A stretch of DNA of 64,000 nt from the NCBI GenBank assembly GCA_963971225.1, contig OZ020269.1, forward strand, positions 19,342,921 through 19,406,920. Direction: 5' to 3'. Of the stretch, positions 36,122 to 45,400 are shown piece after piece. The position numbers and the translations under genes were made by a program. The stretch's first letter is position 1, and every line of letters begins with the position of its first letter. The notes under the pieces were generated by a model. The model was not told the DNA's origin and did not search any database. It saw only the letters and a program-made list of their open reading frames with translations. The DNA comes from Melieria omissa. Its lineage: Eukaryota; Arthropoda; Insecta; Diptera; Ulidiidae.

Positions 36122-37480
36122 GTGCAGTCTACAAATGCTACTGGGAAGCAGGAGGCGCCCAAACCTGCATTAAGCAGGCAAAAGGCGCAGGAGTCCACAG
36201 CACAGGATGGTCCCTCACTTTCGGGGGTGGTGCCTCAGCTCCGGGGCCTTCGACTCGACGCTGCTATAGAGGGGGAATCTATGATTCTCTCGCAAAGTAG
36301 CGGCGCCGGGTCGGTGGACTCTGAGGCGGAGGCGGCACTCCTGGAGGAGGGAGACCGACCTGCGGCCACTGGCTCCATTCCTGGTATCTTACCGGCGGGG
36401 GAACGCAAGGCGAGCAGTGCTGCGAAGAAAGCCAGAAATGGCTACCGGCGCTCTCTTGCGTTTCTCCGCAGAGTGAGCAAAGAGCCTGGATCCTTGTCCG
36501 ATAAGGAGAAGGATCTGGTAAGGAAGCACCAGAAGATCGTGGCTAGATTCGAGAAGAAACAGGCGGCGATTTCTGGTGCAAAATGCACGGCCGTTGCAGC
36601 AACGCCTGGTGACAGTGCCACGGCTGCACGGCCCACCGAAGGTGCAGTGGAGGCGGAAAAGCCTAGGAACAAGGCCACATCCTCCGTCACTGCACGGGTG
36701 AGAGTAAAGACGGGGACGGCAAAGCCTGGAAACAGTGCTGCGGTCGCCCCGTCAAATGAGACTGGTCAGAGACCCACCACCTCTTCAAGGCCCACTTCCA
36801 CCACGGTGGAAAAGGCCGTAAAAAGGGGAAGATCGGGTGACGATCAGCCGACAGGGGAGGGGAAAAAGCTGAAGCCCTCAGCTAGCTTCTCTTCCCCACA
36901 GGAGTTGCAGATAGCCGTGGTGGACCGGAGCGATCCTGATGGGAAAATTCGCCCGGAAAACTGGCTTTCTGTAGAGGCGCGCATTCTGCGAGCGATGCTC
37001 GAGGCGGCTGACGGCGAAATTGACTTCGACGGCGCTGGCTGGCAGAAGGGTGTCAAAATCGTCGGTTGTGGCAACAAGGAGTCCCTCAACTTCTTGGTGC
37101 GCACTATCGGCGGTCTTGAGCCCCTCTGGCAGGGGGCGAAACTCGAGGTCATACCCCGTGACCGTCTGCCACTCCGGCCTATCGTCACACTGTGGGTCCC
37201 CCCTCCAGTTATGGAGGACGCCGACACGGTGAAGCTGATTGGCCGGCAGAATAGTGGCCTGAACACAGAAGAGTGGAGAATTGTATCCTCCACTACTTGT
37301 AAAAATGAGGCGGGCAAGGACATCGTGATCGCGGTAGATCAATCGTCCTTTGCCCATCTGCGGGACTCCCTGGGAGTTGTTAAGTTCGGTTTGGGTTCCC
37401 TCAAAGCTCGCTTCCCTAAAAAGGAGCGCGCCACACAAGGGAAGGCTGAAGGTAGTGCAGATAAACCTGCACCACTCTAA
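36122..37480 (+). CDS. Retrotransposon ORF1 protein (452 aa)
   Basis: This is the structural protein of the non-LTR element, expected to bind its RNA. The N-terminal half is basic and low in complexity (Ala/Thr/Lys). The C-terminal part, about residues 270-445 (RPENWLSVEARILRAMLEAA ... LPLRPIVTLWVPPP ... SFAHLRDSLGVVKFGLGSLK), resembles the DUF4780 domain common in insect retroelement ORF1s. No CCHC knuckles were seen. The frame overlaps the start of ORF2 by about 40 bp of conserved endonuclease sequence. Confidence 0.8.
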   Translation: MQSTNATGKQEAPKPALSRQKAQESTAQDGPSLSGVVPQLRGLRLDAAIEGESMILSQSSGAGSVDSEAEAALLEEGDRPAATGSIPGILPAGERKASSAAKKARNGYRRSLAFLRRVSKEPGSLSDKEKDLVRKHQKIVARFEKKQAAISGAKCTAVAATPGDSATAARPTEGAVEAEKPRNKATSSVTARVRVKTGTAKPGNSAAVAPSNETGQRPTTSSRPTSTTVEKAVKRGRSGDDQPTGEGKKLKPSASFSSPQELQIAVVDRSDPDGKIRPENWLSVEARILRAMLEAADGEIDFDGAGWQKGVKIVGCGNKESLNFLVRTIGGLEPLWQGAKLEVIPRDRLPLRPIVTLWVPPPVMEDADTVKLIGRQNSGLNTEEWRIVSSTTCKNEAGKDIVIAVDQSSFAHLRDSLGVVKFGLGSLKARFPKKERATQGKAEGSADKPAPL

Positions 37481-40400
37481 AGCCGCCACCCACGACCTTA
37501 TGCAGTTCCTTGAGGAGACTGGAGTTGACCTGGCTCTAATTCAGGAACCCTGGATCGTAGGAGACAGGGTTTGTGGGTTAGATTCAGGTCAATTTAGATT
37601 GCTTCATTCACGCGGTGAAGGTAAGATACGAGCCTGTATTGTATACAGAAGGTGCATTAATTTGTTTCTTTTGTCTCATTACAGTACTGGTGACCTGTGT
37701 GTGGCTGCATGCGAACGACGCGATGGGCGAGACCTGATCCTGTCGTCCGCATACATGCCATTCGAAGGGGAGGAACCACCGCCGAAGGAAGTCCGGGACC
37801 TTGCTGCGCACGCCCGATCACGGAGGCTCGACCTTATCATCGGGTGTGATGCCAATGCACACCACATGCTGTGGGGAAGTTCCGACACCAACAGTAGGGG
37901 TGAGTCAATTTTTGAGTTTCTTCTAGGCTCTAACCTTGTGCTGTGCAATAGAGGCAATACGCCGACTTTCCACAATAGGGTTAGGGAGGAAGTCATAGAT
38001 ATTACCTTAGTTACCGACTCCAACACTATCTCCGTGGTCGACTGGAAAGTACTGACGGAATGTTCGTTCTCGGACCACAACCGTATAGTCTTTTCAGTGG
38101 CCATAGAGGTTGGATGTCCACAAACTTATAGGAATCCGAGAAAGACTAACTGGCCTAAATTCAGTGCACTAGTTTCTCAGAAACTGGCATCGCGCAAAGC
38201 GATCGCTACATTCGAGAGAAACAACATTGACAGGTCAGTTGGTCTTCTAACGAAAGTGCTTAACAAGTCTTTTAATGAATCTTGTCCTAAAAGTCGAGCT
38301 CCACGGAAAACCAACGCGGTGTGGTGGACCCCAGAGCTAAGACAACTTAGAACAGATACCAGACGTCTCTTCAATAAGGCTAAACTTAGCCGAACTGAAG
38401 AAGACTGGGGAGCCTACAAGGCTAGCTTTAATAAGTTTAAGAAGACTATTAGGGCGGCCAAGCGGGATAATTGGAGGAAGTACTGTGAATCCCTCGACAA
38501 TGTCAACGAGGCCGCCAGACTTCGCAAGGTGCTAGCCGGGGCATCACATACCCCTAGCAGCATTAGGAAGTCTGACGGCTCGTGGACAGAATCGAGGGAG
38601 GAGCTTCTAGAGACTCTCATGAACACCCACTTTCCCGGTTGCACGAGTGTTGTTGAGACGACCACGCCTCATAGACAGCACTCGTCACGACCGGATGCTT
38701 TTGTTCGGGGGATTATCGATGAGGTCAAAGTGGCATGGGCGATAGACACCTTCAACCCGTACAAATCTCCGGGTCCCGATGGTGTCATTCCGGCTATGCT
38801 GCAATGGTCTAAGGAGGCAGTGGTCAAAGTCTTGGTGCGAATCTTTCGGGAATCTCTCCAACAGGGCTATGTACCGCGCGCCTGGAAAGAGGTTAAGGTG
38901 GTGTTCATCCCCAAGGCGGGGAAGTCAAACCACATCACTGCAAAAGACTACAGACCGATCAGCCTGTCATCGTTCTTTCTTAAGACTTTGGAGAGGCTGG
39001 TGGATGTCTATGTCAGGGGAGTGGCACAGTCCAGGGGACTCTGCAGGACGCAACATGCGTATTGCAGGGGAAAATCTGTAGACAGCGCCTTACATGAGGT
39101 CGTTCAGACGATCGAAAAATCGCTGAGCGTCAAGGAGTATACGTTAGCCGCTTTCCTCGATATTGAGGGGGCCTTTAATAACGTCACTCTAGAGGCAATA
39201 ACCAGTGCACTTAGAAAATTCGAAGTGGACGAGAAAGTGGTAAGGTGGACCAGCGATATGCTTAGTAGCAGAAGGGTTCACTCCAGCCTAGGCTCGTGCT
39301 CGGTGAGGAGGTTAACCACAAGGGGCACACCTCAGGGGGGCGTCCTTTCGCCTCTGCTGTGGCTGCTTGTGATAAACAACATCCTCGAGATCTTCGAATC
39401 CAGGAGGCTGCGAGTAGTAGCATATGCGGACGACGTCACTATCCTGATCCCCGGAAAATTTCTTTCCACCATCAGTGATCTCATGGAGTCTGCTTTAGGA
39501 GAACTCTCTAGGTGGGCAGAGCATAACGGTCTAGGAGTTAACCCCTCAAAGACGGTTATGGTACTGTTCACCCGGAGATACAAGATACCGGAGTTTAGGC
39601 TGCCGAAACTCAGCGGCATCACTATCACCCTCTCACCCGAGGTGAAATACCTTGGCACCACACTCGACTCCAAGCTTTCTTGGAGACGCAACGTGGAAGA
39701 GCGGGTGAAGAAGAGCCTGAATGCCTTCTACGTCTGTCAGAAGGCCTTCGGGAAAAAGTGGGGATTGCGGCCGGGCATTGTCCACTGGATGTATACAGCG
39801 ATCATTCGGCCGATCTTATGTTACGGAGCCATTGTCTGGTGGCCGGCCACGGACACCAGGTCCTTGGCGACGCAACTGATGAAGGTGCAGAGACTGGCGG
39901 CTATGGGAATAGCAGGAACCGTCAAAAGCACCCCCCAGGCAGGCCTAGAGATGATTCTACATCTCCACCCAATAGAGCAGTTCATTAAGTGCTGTGCTGC
40001 TAAAGGCGCTCTCAGGCTGAGAGAGGCCAACTTGTGGAAAGAGCACGCTTATGGACACTCTGGGATCCTAAGGTCATTTACGAGGCCAGGTACGGAACAT
40101 CAATTAGATTCCTGCACGGACTATCTAATTCCATACCTGGATTTTGATTCGCGCGCACTTACCTCCTTTCCCTCAAGGGAAGAATGGGGACTTACAAGTG
40201 TGATAAGAGACGCCTCCATCACCATCTTCACAGATGGTTCTAAGATGGAGGAAGGTACAGGAGCTGGTCTCCACTCAGATGCACTAGGGGCTCAACGGTC
40301 TTTCAGACTCCCGGACCTCTGTAGCATCTTTCAGGCGGAGATTTATGCAATCTGGAAAGCTGCTGAATTAATCCGCGACAGCGGATTATCACCCACGGAT

Positions 40401-41063
40401 ATCACAATCTGTGTGGATAGTCAGGCAGCCCTTAAAGCGCTGGAATCAGCGACTGTGAAATCAAAGGTAGTGCAGAGTTGTCGCAGTGCACTTCGCGGCA
40501 TCGGACATCACCGAGTCACTCTCTGCTGGGTTCCAGGCCACTCTGGAGTGGCAGGAAACGAGGCAGCGGATGAGATGGCAAAAAAGGGGGTCGCCCTGCC
40601 TCTCACCGAAGTGGATAACTCTGTGCTCCTTCCGATATCTGCCCTGTATTTGCGTATTGACAGGTTGAGCAAAACTTACATCGAGTCCTCATGGCGGAGC
40701 AGAACTGATTGCAGTACCTGCCGGGCAATATGGCCTTCCCTTTCCGTGAGGAAAACGCGATATGTACTGTCCCTGAGTCGAACCTCTATTAGGCAGCTTG
40801 TTGGAGTCATCACTGGACACTGCGCCATTGGATCTATGCTGGTCAAATGGTGCCTCTCGTCCAGTGATGTCTGCAGAAGCTGTGGAGATGAGGAAGAAGT
40901 GGAAACGATCCAACACTACCTGTGCCACTGCCCGGCTCTGCAGGAACGCCGACTCCGTACCTTGGGGTCAAGGTTCCTGGTAGACTTGGCCTGCGCAGCA
41001 GTAGTTGAAATATCGGATCTACTCTCCTTCATCAAGAGGTCGAACTGGTTTGCCCCGAACTGA
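37350..41063 (+). CDS. Retrotransposon ORF2: endonuclease, reverse transcriptase, RNase H
   Basis: The open frame is 1237 codons; true coding likely starts near 37440, where LKVVQINLHHSK opens the endonuclease domain. Endonuclease motifs follow: LALIQEPW, DLIIGCDANAHHMLWGS and FSDHNRIVF. Reverse transcriptase lies at about residues 490-740 (AKDYRPISLSSFFLKTLERL, LDIEGAFNNV near 601, TPQGGVLSPLLW, YADDVTIL near 690). RNase H is at about 955-1075 (IFTDGSKMEEGTGAGLHS, FQAEIYAIWKA, CVDSQAALKAL, WVPGHSGVAGNEAADE). A CCHC-type knuckle sits near 1174 (CRSCGDEEEVETIQHYLCHC). No internal stop was seen. ORF2 is in the +1 frame relative to ORF1 with overlap, so translation needs frameshifting or re-initiation. 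Confidence 0.93.
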   Translation: MPICGTPWELLSSVWVPSKLASLKRSAPHKGRLKVVQINLHHSKAATHDLMQFLEETGVDLALIQEPWIVGDRVCGLDSGQFRLLHSRGEGKIRACIVYRRCINLFLLSHYSTGDLCVAACERRDGRDLILSSAYMPFEGEEPPPKEVRDLAAHARSRRLDLIIGCDANAHHMLWGSSDTNSRGESIFEFLLGSNLVLCNRGNTPTFHNRVREEVIDITLVTDSNTISVVDWKVLTECSFSDHNRIVFSVAIEVGCPQTYRNPRKTNWPKFSALVSQKLASRKAIATFERNNIDRSVGLLTKVLNKSFNESCPKSRAPRKTNAVWWTPELRQLRTDTRRLFNKAKLSRTEEDWGAYKASFNKFKKTIRAAKRDNWRKYCESLDNVNEAARLRKVLAGASHTPSSIRKSDGSWTESREELLETLMNTHFPGCTSVVETTTPHRQHSSRPDAFVRGIIDEVKVAWAIDTFNPYKSPGPDGVIPAMLQWSKEAVVKVLVRIFRESLQQGYVPRAWKEVKVVFIPKAGKSNHITAKDYRPISLSSFFLKTLERLVDVYVRGVAQSRGLCRTQHAYCRGKSVDSALHEVVQTIEKSLSVKEYTLAAFLDIEGAFNNVTLEAITSALRKFEVDEKVVRWTSDMLSSRRVHSSLGSCSVRRLTTRGTPQGGVLSPLLWLLVINNILEIFESRRLRVVAYADDVTILIPGKFLSTISDLMESALGELSRWAEHNGLGVNPSKTVMVLFTRRYKIPEFRLPKLSGITITLSPEVKYLGTTLDSKLSWRRNVEERVKKSLNAFYVCQKAFGKKWGLRPGIVHWMYTAIIRPILCYGAIVWWPATDTRSLATQLMKVQRLAAMGIAGTVKSTPQAGLEMILHLHPIEQFIKCCAAKGALRLREANLWKEHAYGHSGILRSFTRPGTEHQLDSCTDYLIPYLDFDSRALTSFPSREEWGLTSVIRDASITIFTDGSKMEEGTGAGLHSDALGAQRSFRLPDLCSIFQAEIYAIWKAAELIRDSGLSPTDITICVDSQAALKALESATVKSKVVQSCRSALRGIGHHRVTLCWVPGHSGVAGNEAADEMAKKGVALPLTEVDNSVLLPISALYLRIDRLSKTYIESSWRSRTDCSTCRAIWPSLSVRKTRYVLSLSRTSIRQLVGVITGHCAIGSMLVKWCLSSSDVCRSCGDEEEVETIQHYLCHCPALQERRLRTLGSRFLVDLACAAVVEISDLLSFIKRSNWFAPN

Positions 41064-41178
41064 GAGCCACTGGTTAGCTCCGGAATCTTCCATGAAGGGA
41101 TTCACAATGGGCCATTTTGGCCTCCGAGTGGAAGTGCTGCCCTTGGGACGCACACACCCTTCCCTACCTAACCTAACC

Positions 41179-41190
41179 TTAATTCTAGGT
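41179..41190. repeat. 12-bp target-site duplication, right copy
   Basis: Exact repeat of TTAATTCTAGGT at 35627-35638. Confidence 0.9.
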
Positions 41191-41573
41191 TCTTAACTAT
41201 ATATGTTTTTTTACACACCTGAGAGATGACAACAATTGTTTGCCCAATGAAGACTATGTCGAAGTTACTCGGATCCACCGAATCATGCGCTCCAAGGAAG
41301 GTCCAGACGATCCAGGCATTGTCGACTCCATAATATCTGCAAGAAATATAAACAATATAAACACGAATCCAGTTGTTGTGAAAATGCAATGCAAAGTCAT
41401 CTCTCGCAGGTTGCACTTACTTGCTGGCAATATTGTCGATAATAGTGAAATGTGTCCACTGCATACCGCTGGACATGAACAGAAGCAGCGCAATCCAGCA
41501 TCGCTTATACACTTTGTAATCAGTCATTGCTACTTGAATTAATTTTAATTATTTAAAAAAAAGAACAAACTAC

Positions 41574-41579
41574 TTTATT
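41574..41579 (-). terminator. Candidate polyadenylation signal of the FLVCR-type gene
   Basis: On the minus strand AATAAA lies about 60 bp after the stop codon and about 50 bp before the start codon of the downstream pseudogene. Confidence 0.55.
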
Positions 41580-41638
41580 GTAAAAGCATAGAACATTTAT
41601 AGTTGTTAATCTTTATCTTTGGTTAACAAACACTTCGA

Positions 41639-42433
41639 TCAATTGGGCACATTTGCGCTGCTGGCGCTATTGACCGCCTGTCGACGCAAATCGGAACTGA
41701 TTAGCATTGAGATTATTGTGCCGATTACCAGCATAACTGCCAGATAGACATTTGCTTCTACATCGCCAAATGTATAGAAGAGTTTCGAGTATACCATTGT
41801 AAAAATTGTGCCAGCGGCCGTAGCGGAGGCATTCAGCAGACCTGAAGAGGTAAACTCCGATATGGGATAAGTGAGTTCGGCGGCATATTCAAAGCCCACA
41901 GGCAGATAGCCGGTCATGAAGAAACTGTAAAAGTGTAGCAGACAACAAAGATTAGTGATAGTGAAGCATATAAAGAAAGAAGAAAAATTCTGACAGCAAT
42001 ATTCAAATATCTGCAAATCAGTATTAAGTACAGAAAACCTATGGGATAATAAATTCTCTTAAGGAGAAACAACACTCAAGCGTCTGAAAAAAGGTATAAC
42101 TATTGATTAGTACTGCCAATATTAGTACTAAGTACTACTACAATTAGCACTAAGCACTACTACTATTAGTACTAAGTACTACTACTACTTATTCTACTAC
42201 TTCGGCTACTACTTTTTCTGCTACTTTTAAGTACTATAACTACTAAGTACCACTACTACTACTTCTATTTCTACTACTACTACTTCCACTATTACTACTA
42301 CTACTACTATTAGTACTAAGTACTACTACTTATTCTACTACATCTGCTACTACTTTTTCTGCTACTTTTAAGTACTATAACTACTAAGTACCACAATTAC
42401 TACTTCTATTTCTACTACTACTACTTCCACTGT

Positions 42434-42475
<42 letters not shown>

Positions 42476-45400
42476 ACTTCTACTACTATTACTACTACTA
42501 CTACTACTACTAACACTACTACTACTACTACTAATACTACTACTATCACTACTACTATGGACTACTAAGTACTACTAGATATGGTATGGGAGTCGAACAA
42601 TAGCTGCCCAAGGCACTGCGTCCAATAGGAACTGTTGTGTCGAATCGCCCCAGTACTGTCCAGGAATTCTTTGATTTTTACCAGATCGATTCCATACATT
42701 TCTTTCACCTGAACCAGTTCCATTCTCAATATACGGTCTCTTGCGTGTAAAACGGCGGGACATTCAGTTATAGTATGCACGGATGTTTCTTTATTTTCCA
42801 TGCAGAATCTGCATAGTTCTCTATCTGTGATTCCAAGACGCGCTGTATGCATGGTTAGCATACAGTGTCCGCTCAGGATCTCTGTCATGAACTCAAACTC
42901 CTTTCTGCTTACGTCCAGAAGGTACTTTGATTTGCCTCCCGAATAGGCCGGAAAGAATAGCTTGGAACAGCGCTGTCCCACCTTGTAGGACCATTTATGG
43001 TTAGTCCGATTTGTGAATTTCTGAGCCTTGCTGGCTCCTGAACAGTTCACGTCCCTAGAGTCGTCTTGTAGCCCTTTCCTTTGGCAATCAGTCCACACCC
43101 TCATTACCATCGTGGCCACATTGCGCAGGAACTTAGTGTATTATCTTCGGGTTATCCCTCGAAATGTCTTGGAGAACATTTGCTGTCTCCCAGAATAGTT
43201 TGAAGTCAAACAGCGTCGAGCTCAGAGCCTTTATTGCAGCCTGACTATTGGACATAATGATTATCCTCCTTCTCCTGACATTAGGTTAGGTTAGGTTACA
43301 GAACGGGTGTGTGTGGCAATCACTTCCACTCGGAGACCCTGTTGGGTCCATCGTGAATCCCTTCATTTTTCATAAAAACCGGTGTCCTTCCTTTATCTGT
43401 TGGGATCCCTGTAGATCCAAACGGGATCTTTAGGGAGCGATTTGGTCTTGGTGAGGTAGTTGGGTAGATCGGTTATCTGTGCATCTGCTACTTCCGTGAG
43501 CCCATCAAAGAATCTTGCCCCAAGAGTCTGGAGTCGTTGTCTTTGTAAAACTCTTCCTAGCATTAAGAGTCAGTAATTTTCTGGCTCGATCATTTATGGC
43601 AAATACCTAAGCCTGGAATACTGTTTTCTTACCTGCCAGACTGACTGCCAGCTGATATTAAATCTTAGAACTATAGGTGTACCAGACAATATCTTAACGC
43701 GTGAGACTGATACATGCTGTAGTTTCTCCTAAGAAGATGTCTCGAGCGTATCAGATCAAGAGGCATCCAGAAGCCTAAATCTCGTCTCCTGTCCTTCAAC
43801 AGAGATAAGTGAGCAATTGTATGAGCATCCCTCGGTATGAATCCACTATGCATCACTACTAAGAACTACTACTATCGATACTTCTACTACTATAAAAAAG
43901 AAAGAAGCATTCATAAAACTCGCTAAAGTTGTGATACTGTGAACTATAGTTAAACAAATGCAAAACAGAGCCAAGAATCTAAACTTATAGCTTTCAGTAA
44001 GTTCAAATTTTGAGACTTGCTTAGATCACAGTTAATTCTGAAGCATATTTACCCCAATACCGAAACTGTTCCATAGACAACAGCAATGTGTCCATTGTCC
44101 AGAGTGAATGTAAAAATCCACATGCAAATCATTGTAAATGCATACAACGCCAAATTAGTTTCTCTGCGAAAGAATAAGAAAAGCGAAAACTCATGAAATG
44201 AACACAGAGAACATCAGATAATAATTTCATATGAGAAGAAAAAAGAAAATATTTAAAATAGCTGCAAGTGTTCGTGTTAATGTAAGAAAGTACACAGTGT
44301 TGTGCACACACACACATACATAGTTACAAAACAAAATAAATACGGAAATGGAAATGCACTGAATAAGTGAAGAGGAAACGAAAAGAAAACAAATGGCGTT
44401 TGTTGGCAGACTTGTTGATGATTTGCTGCGCGCACTGCCATCGTCTGAGTTCTTTTGCCCAACAACAGAGTACAATTGCGCGCGTCAGACAGCTCATGCT
44501 GCTGTCTGACAACGAGTCAAGTCGACGGTGCGTAACGCATTAGCTTCCGTATTTGCCTCGTAAGCATTTCTCAAGAGCGTGAGATTATGCAAGAATGTGT
44601 ACGAGTATGTCGTATGTACGAGGGCAGTTTGATAAGTCAGTGACTTTTTGAATAAAGGAAATTTGTGTCGGCAAAAAAACATTTCATTTCGCAAGATAGT
44701 CTCCATTTAGCTCGATATATTTGGTCCAATTTTTTATCCCTTTCCAAAAATAATAGGTTTTCTCAAGGTCCTCAAAATAGGTCCTCTTCATTCGAGCCAA
44801 ATGGCGGAGCCATTTTTTCAGGCTTGGGAACAGAAAATAGTCACAGGGGCCTACATTTTGGGAAATGCTAGATGGGGTAGCAGTTCGTAGCCCAATTCAT
44901 GGATTTTTGCCATGACGACTATATGCGTTTTATAAGAGAACTTTTTTCTTCGCCAAATGCTATCGGTTTTCCTTGAAATCGGCGTCGAATCTTTGTTGCA
45001 CATTCACCCGGAGAAGTCCACTGCTTTGACTGTTCCTTGGTCTCTCGTGTGCAGTGATAGATCCATGTTTCATCTACGGATACGAAGCGGCGCAAAAGCT
45101 TGTTTGGATGTCGGTTGAACATCGCCAAACACTCCTTTTAAGTGGTCACGCGTTTGCAGTACTCATAGCGCGCATAGCTTTTTTATGTTCAATTATTCAT
45201 GCAAAATGTGATGTATCCACTCAGTTTAGATGCCTGAATCTTCATCTAACTCACCCACTTTTATTCCCCGTTCGTTCAATAGCATTCCATGGACTTTATC
45301 AACCATTTCTGGTGTGACAATCTCTTTTGGGCGACCTGAACGTGCGGCATTTCTTGTGCTGATGCGACTACAACGGAATTCGATAAACCCATTCTTTACC

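Larger units (their letters stand above)
35639..41178 (+). mobile_element. Full-length non-LTR retrotransposon with RNase H (LOA-like), 5540 bp
   Basis: The element is bounded by an exact 12-bp duplication. It has a roughly 480-bp 5' UTR, overlapping ORF1 and ORF2 and a short 3' UTR that ends CTACCTAACCTAACC rather than poly(A). Apurinic endonuclease, reverse transcriptase and RNase H order places it in the Jockey/I/LOA group; LOA is my best guess. Both frames are open and the duplication is unmutated, so insertion is probably recent. It interrupts the FLVCR pseudogene. Confidence 0.92.
34440..41527 (-). pseudogene. Tandem FLVCR-type transporter pseudogene, split by a retrotransposon
   Basis: Three pieces align in order with the FLVCR-type gene at 41639-63964. 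Exon 1' (41527-41421, MTDYKVYKRCWIALLLFMSS) keeps start, donor and phase but is 12 nt shorter. A fused exon (41336-41219) begins like exon 2 (YYGVDNAWIVWT) and ends like exon 3 (FDIVFIGQTIVVISQ), so an in-frame deletion removed the sequence between; its GTGTGT donor matches that of exon 3. A decayed last exon (34602-34440) keeps the acceptor and FFMTSYLPV, then GLLNAL, before losing the frame. The middle exons are gone. A 5.5 kb non-LTR element (35639-41178) occupies most of the gap. The start codon lies only about 50 bp beyond the poly(A) signal of the intact gene, as expected of a tandem duplicate. Confidence 0.8.

Noticed and set aside
41219..41336. Fused exon as proof of a second functional transporter
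   Set aside because: The fusion deletes membrane segments, and the remaining exons are missing or frameshifted.
43671..43856. 61-aa minus-strand ORF near the non-LTR fragments
   Set aside because: Possibly retroelement-derived, but no motif could be matched with confidence.
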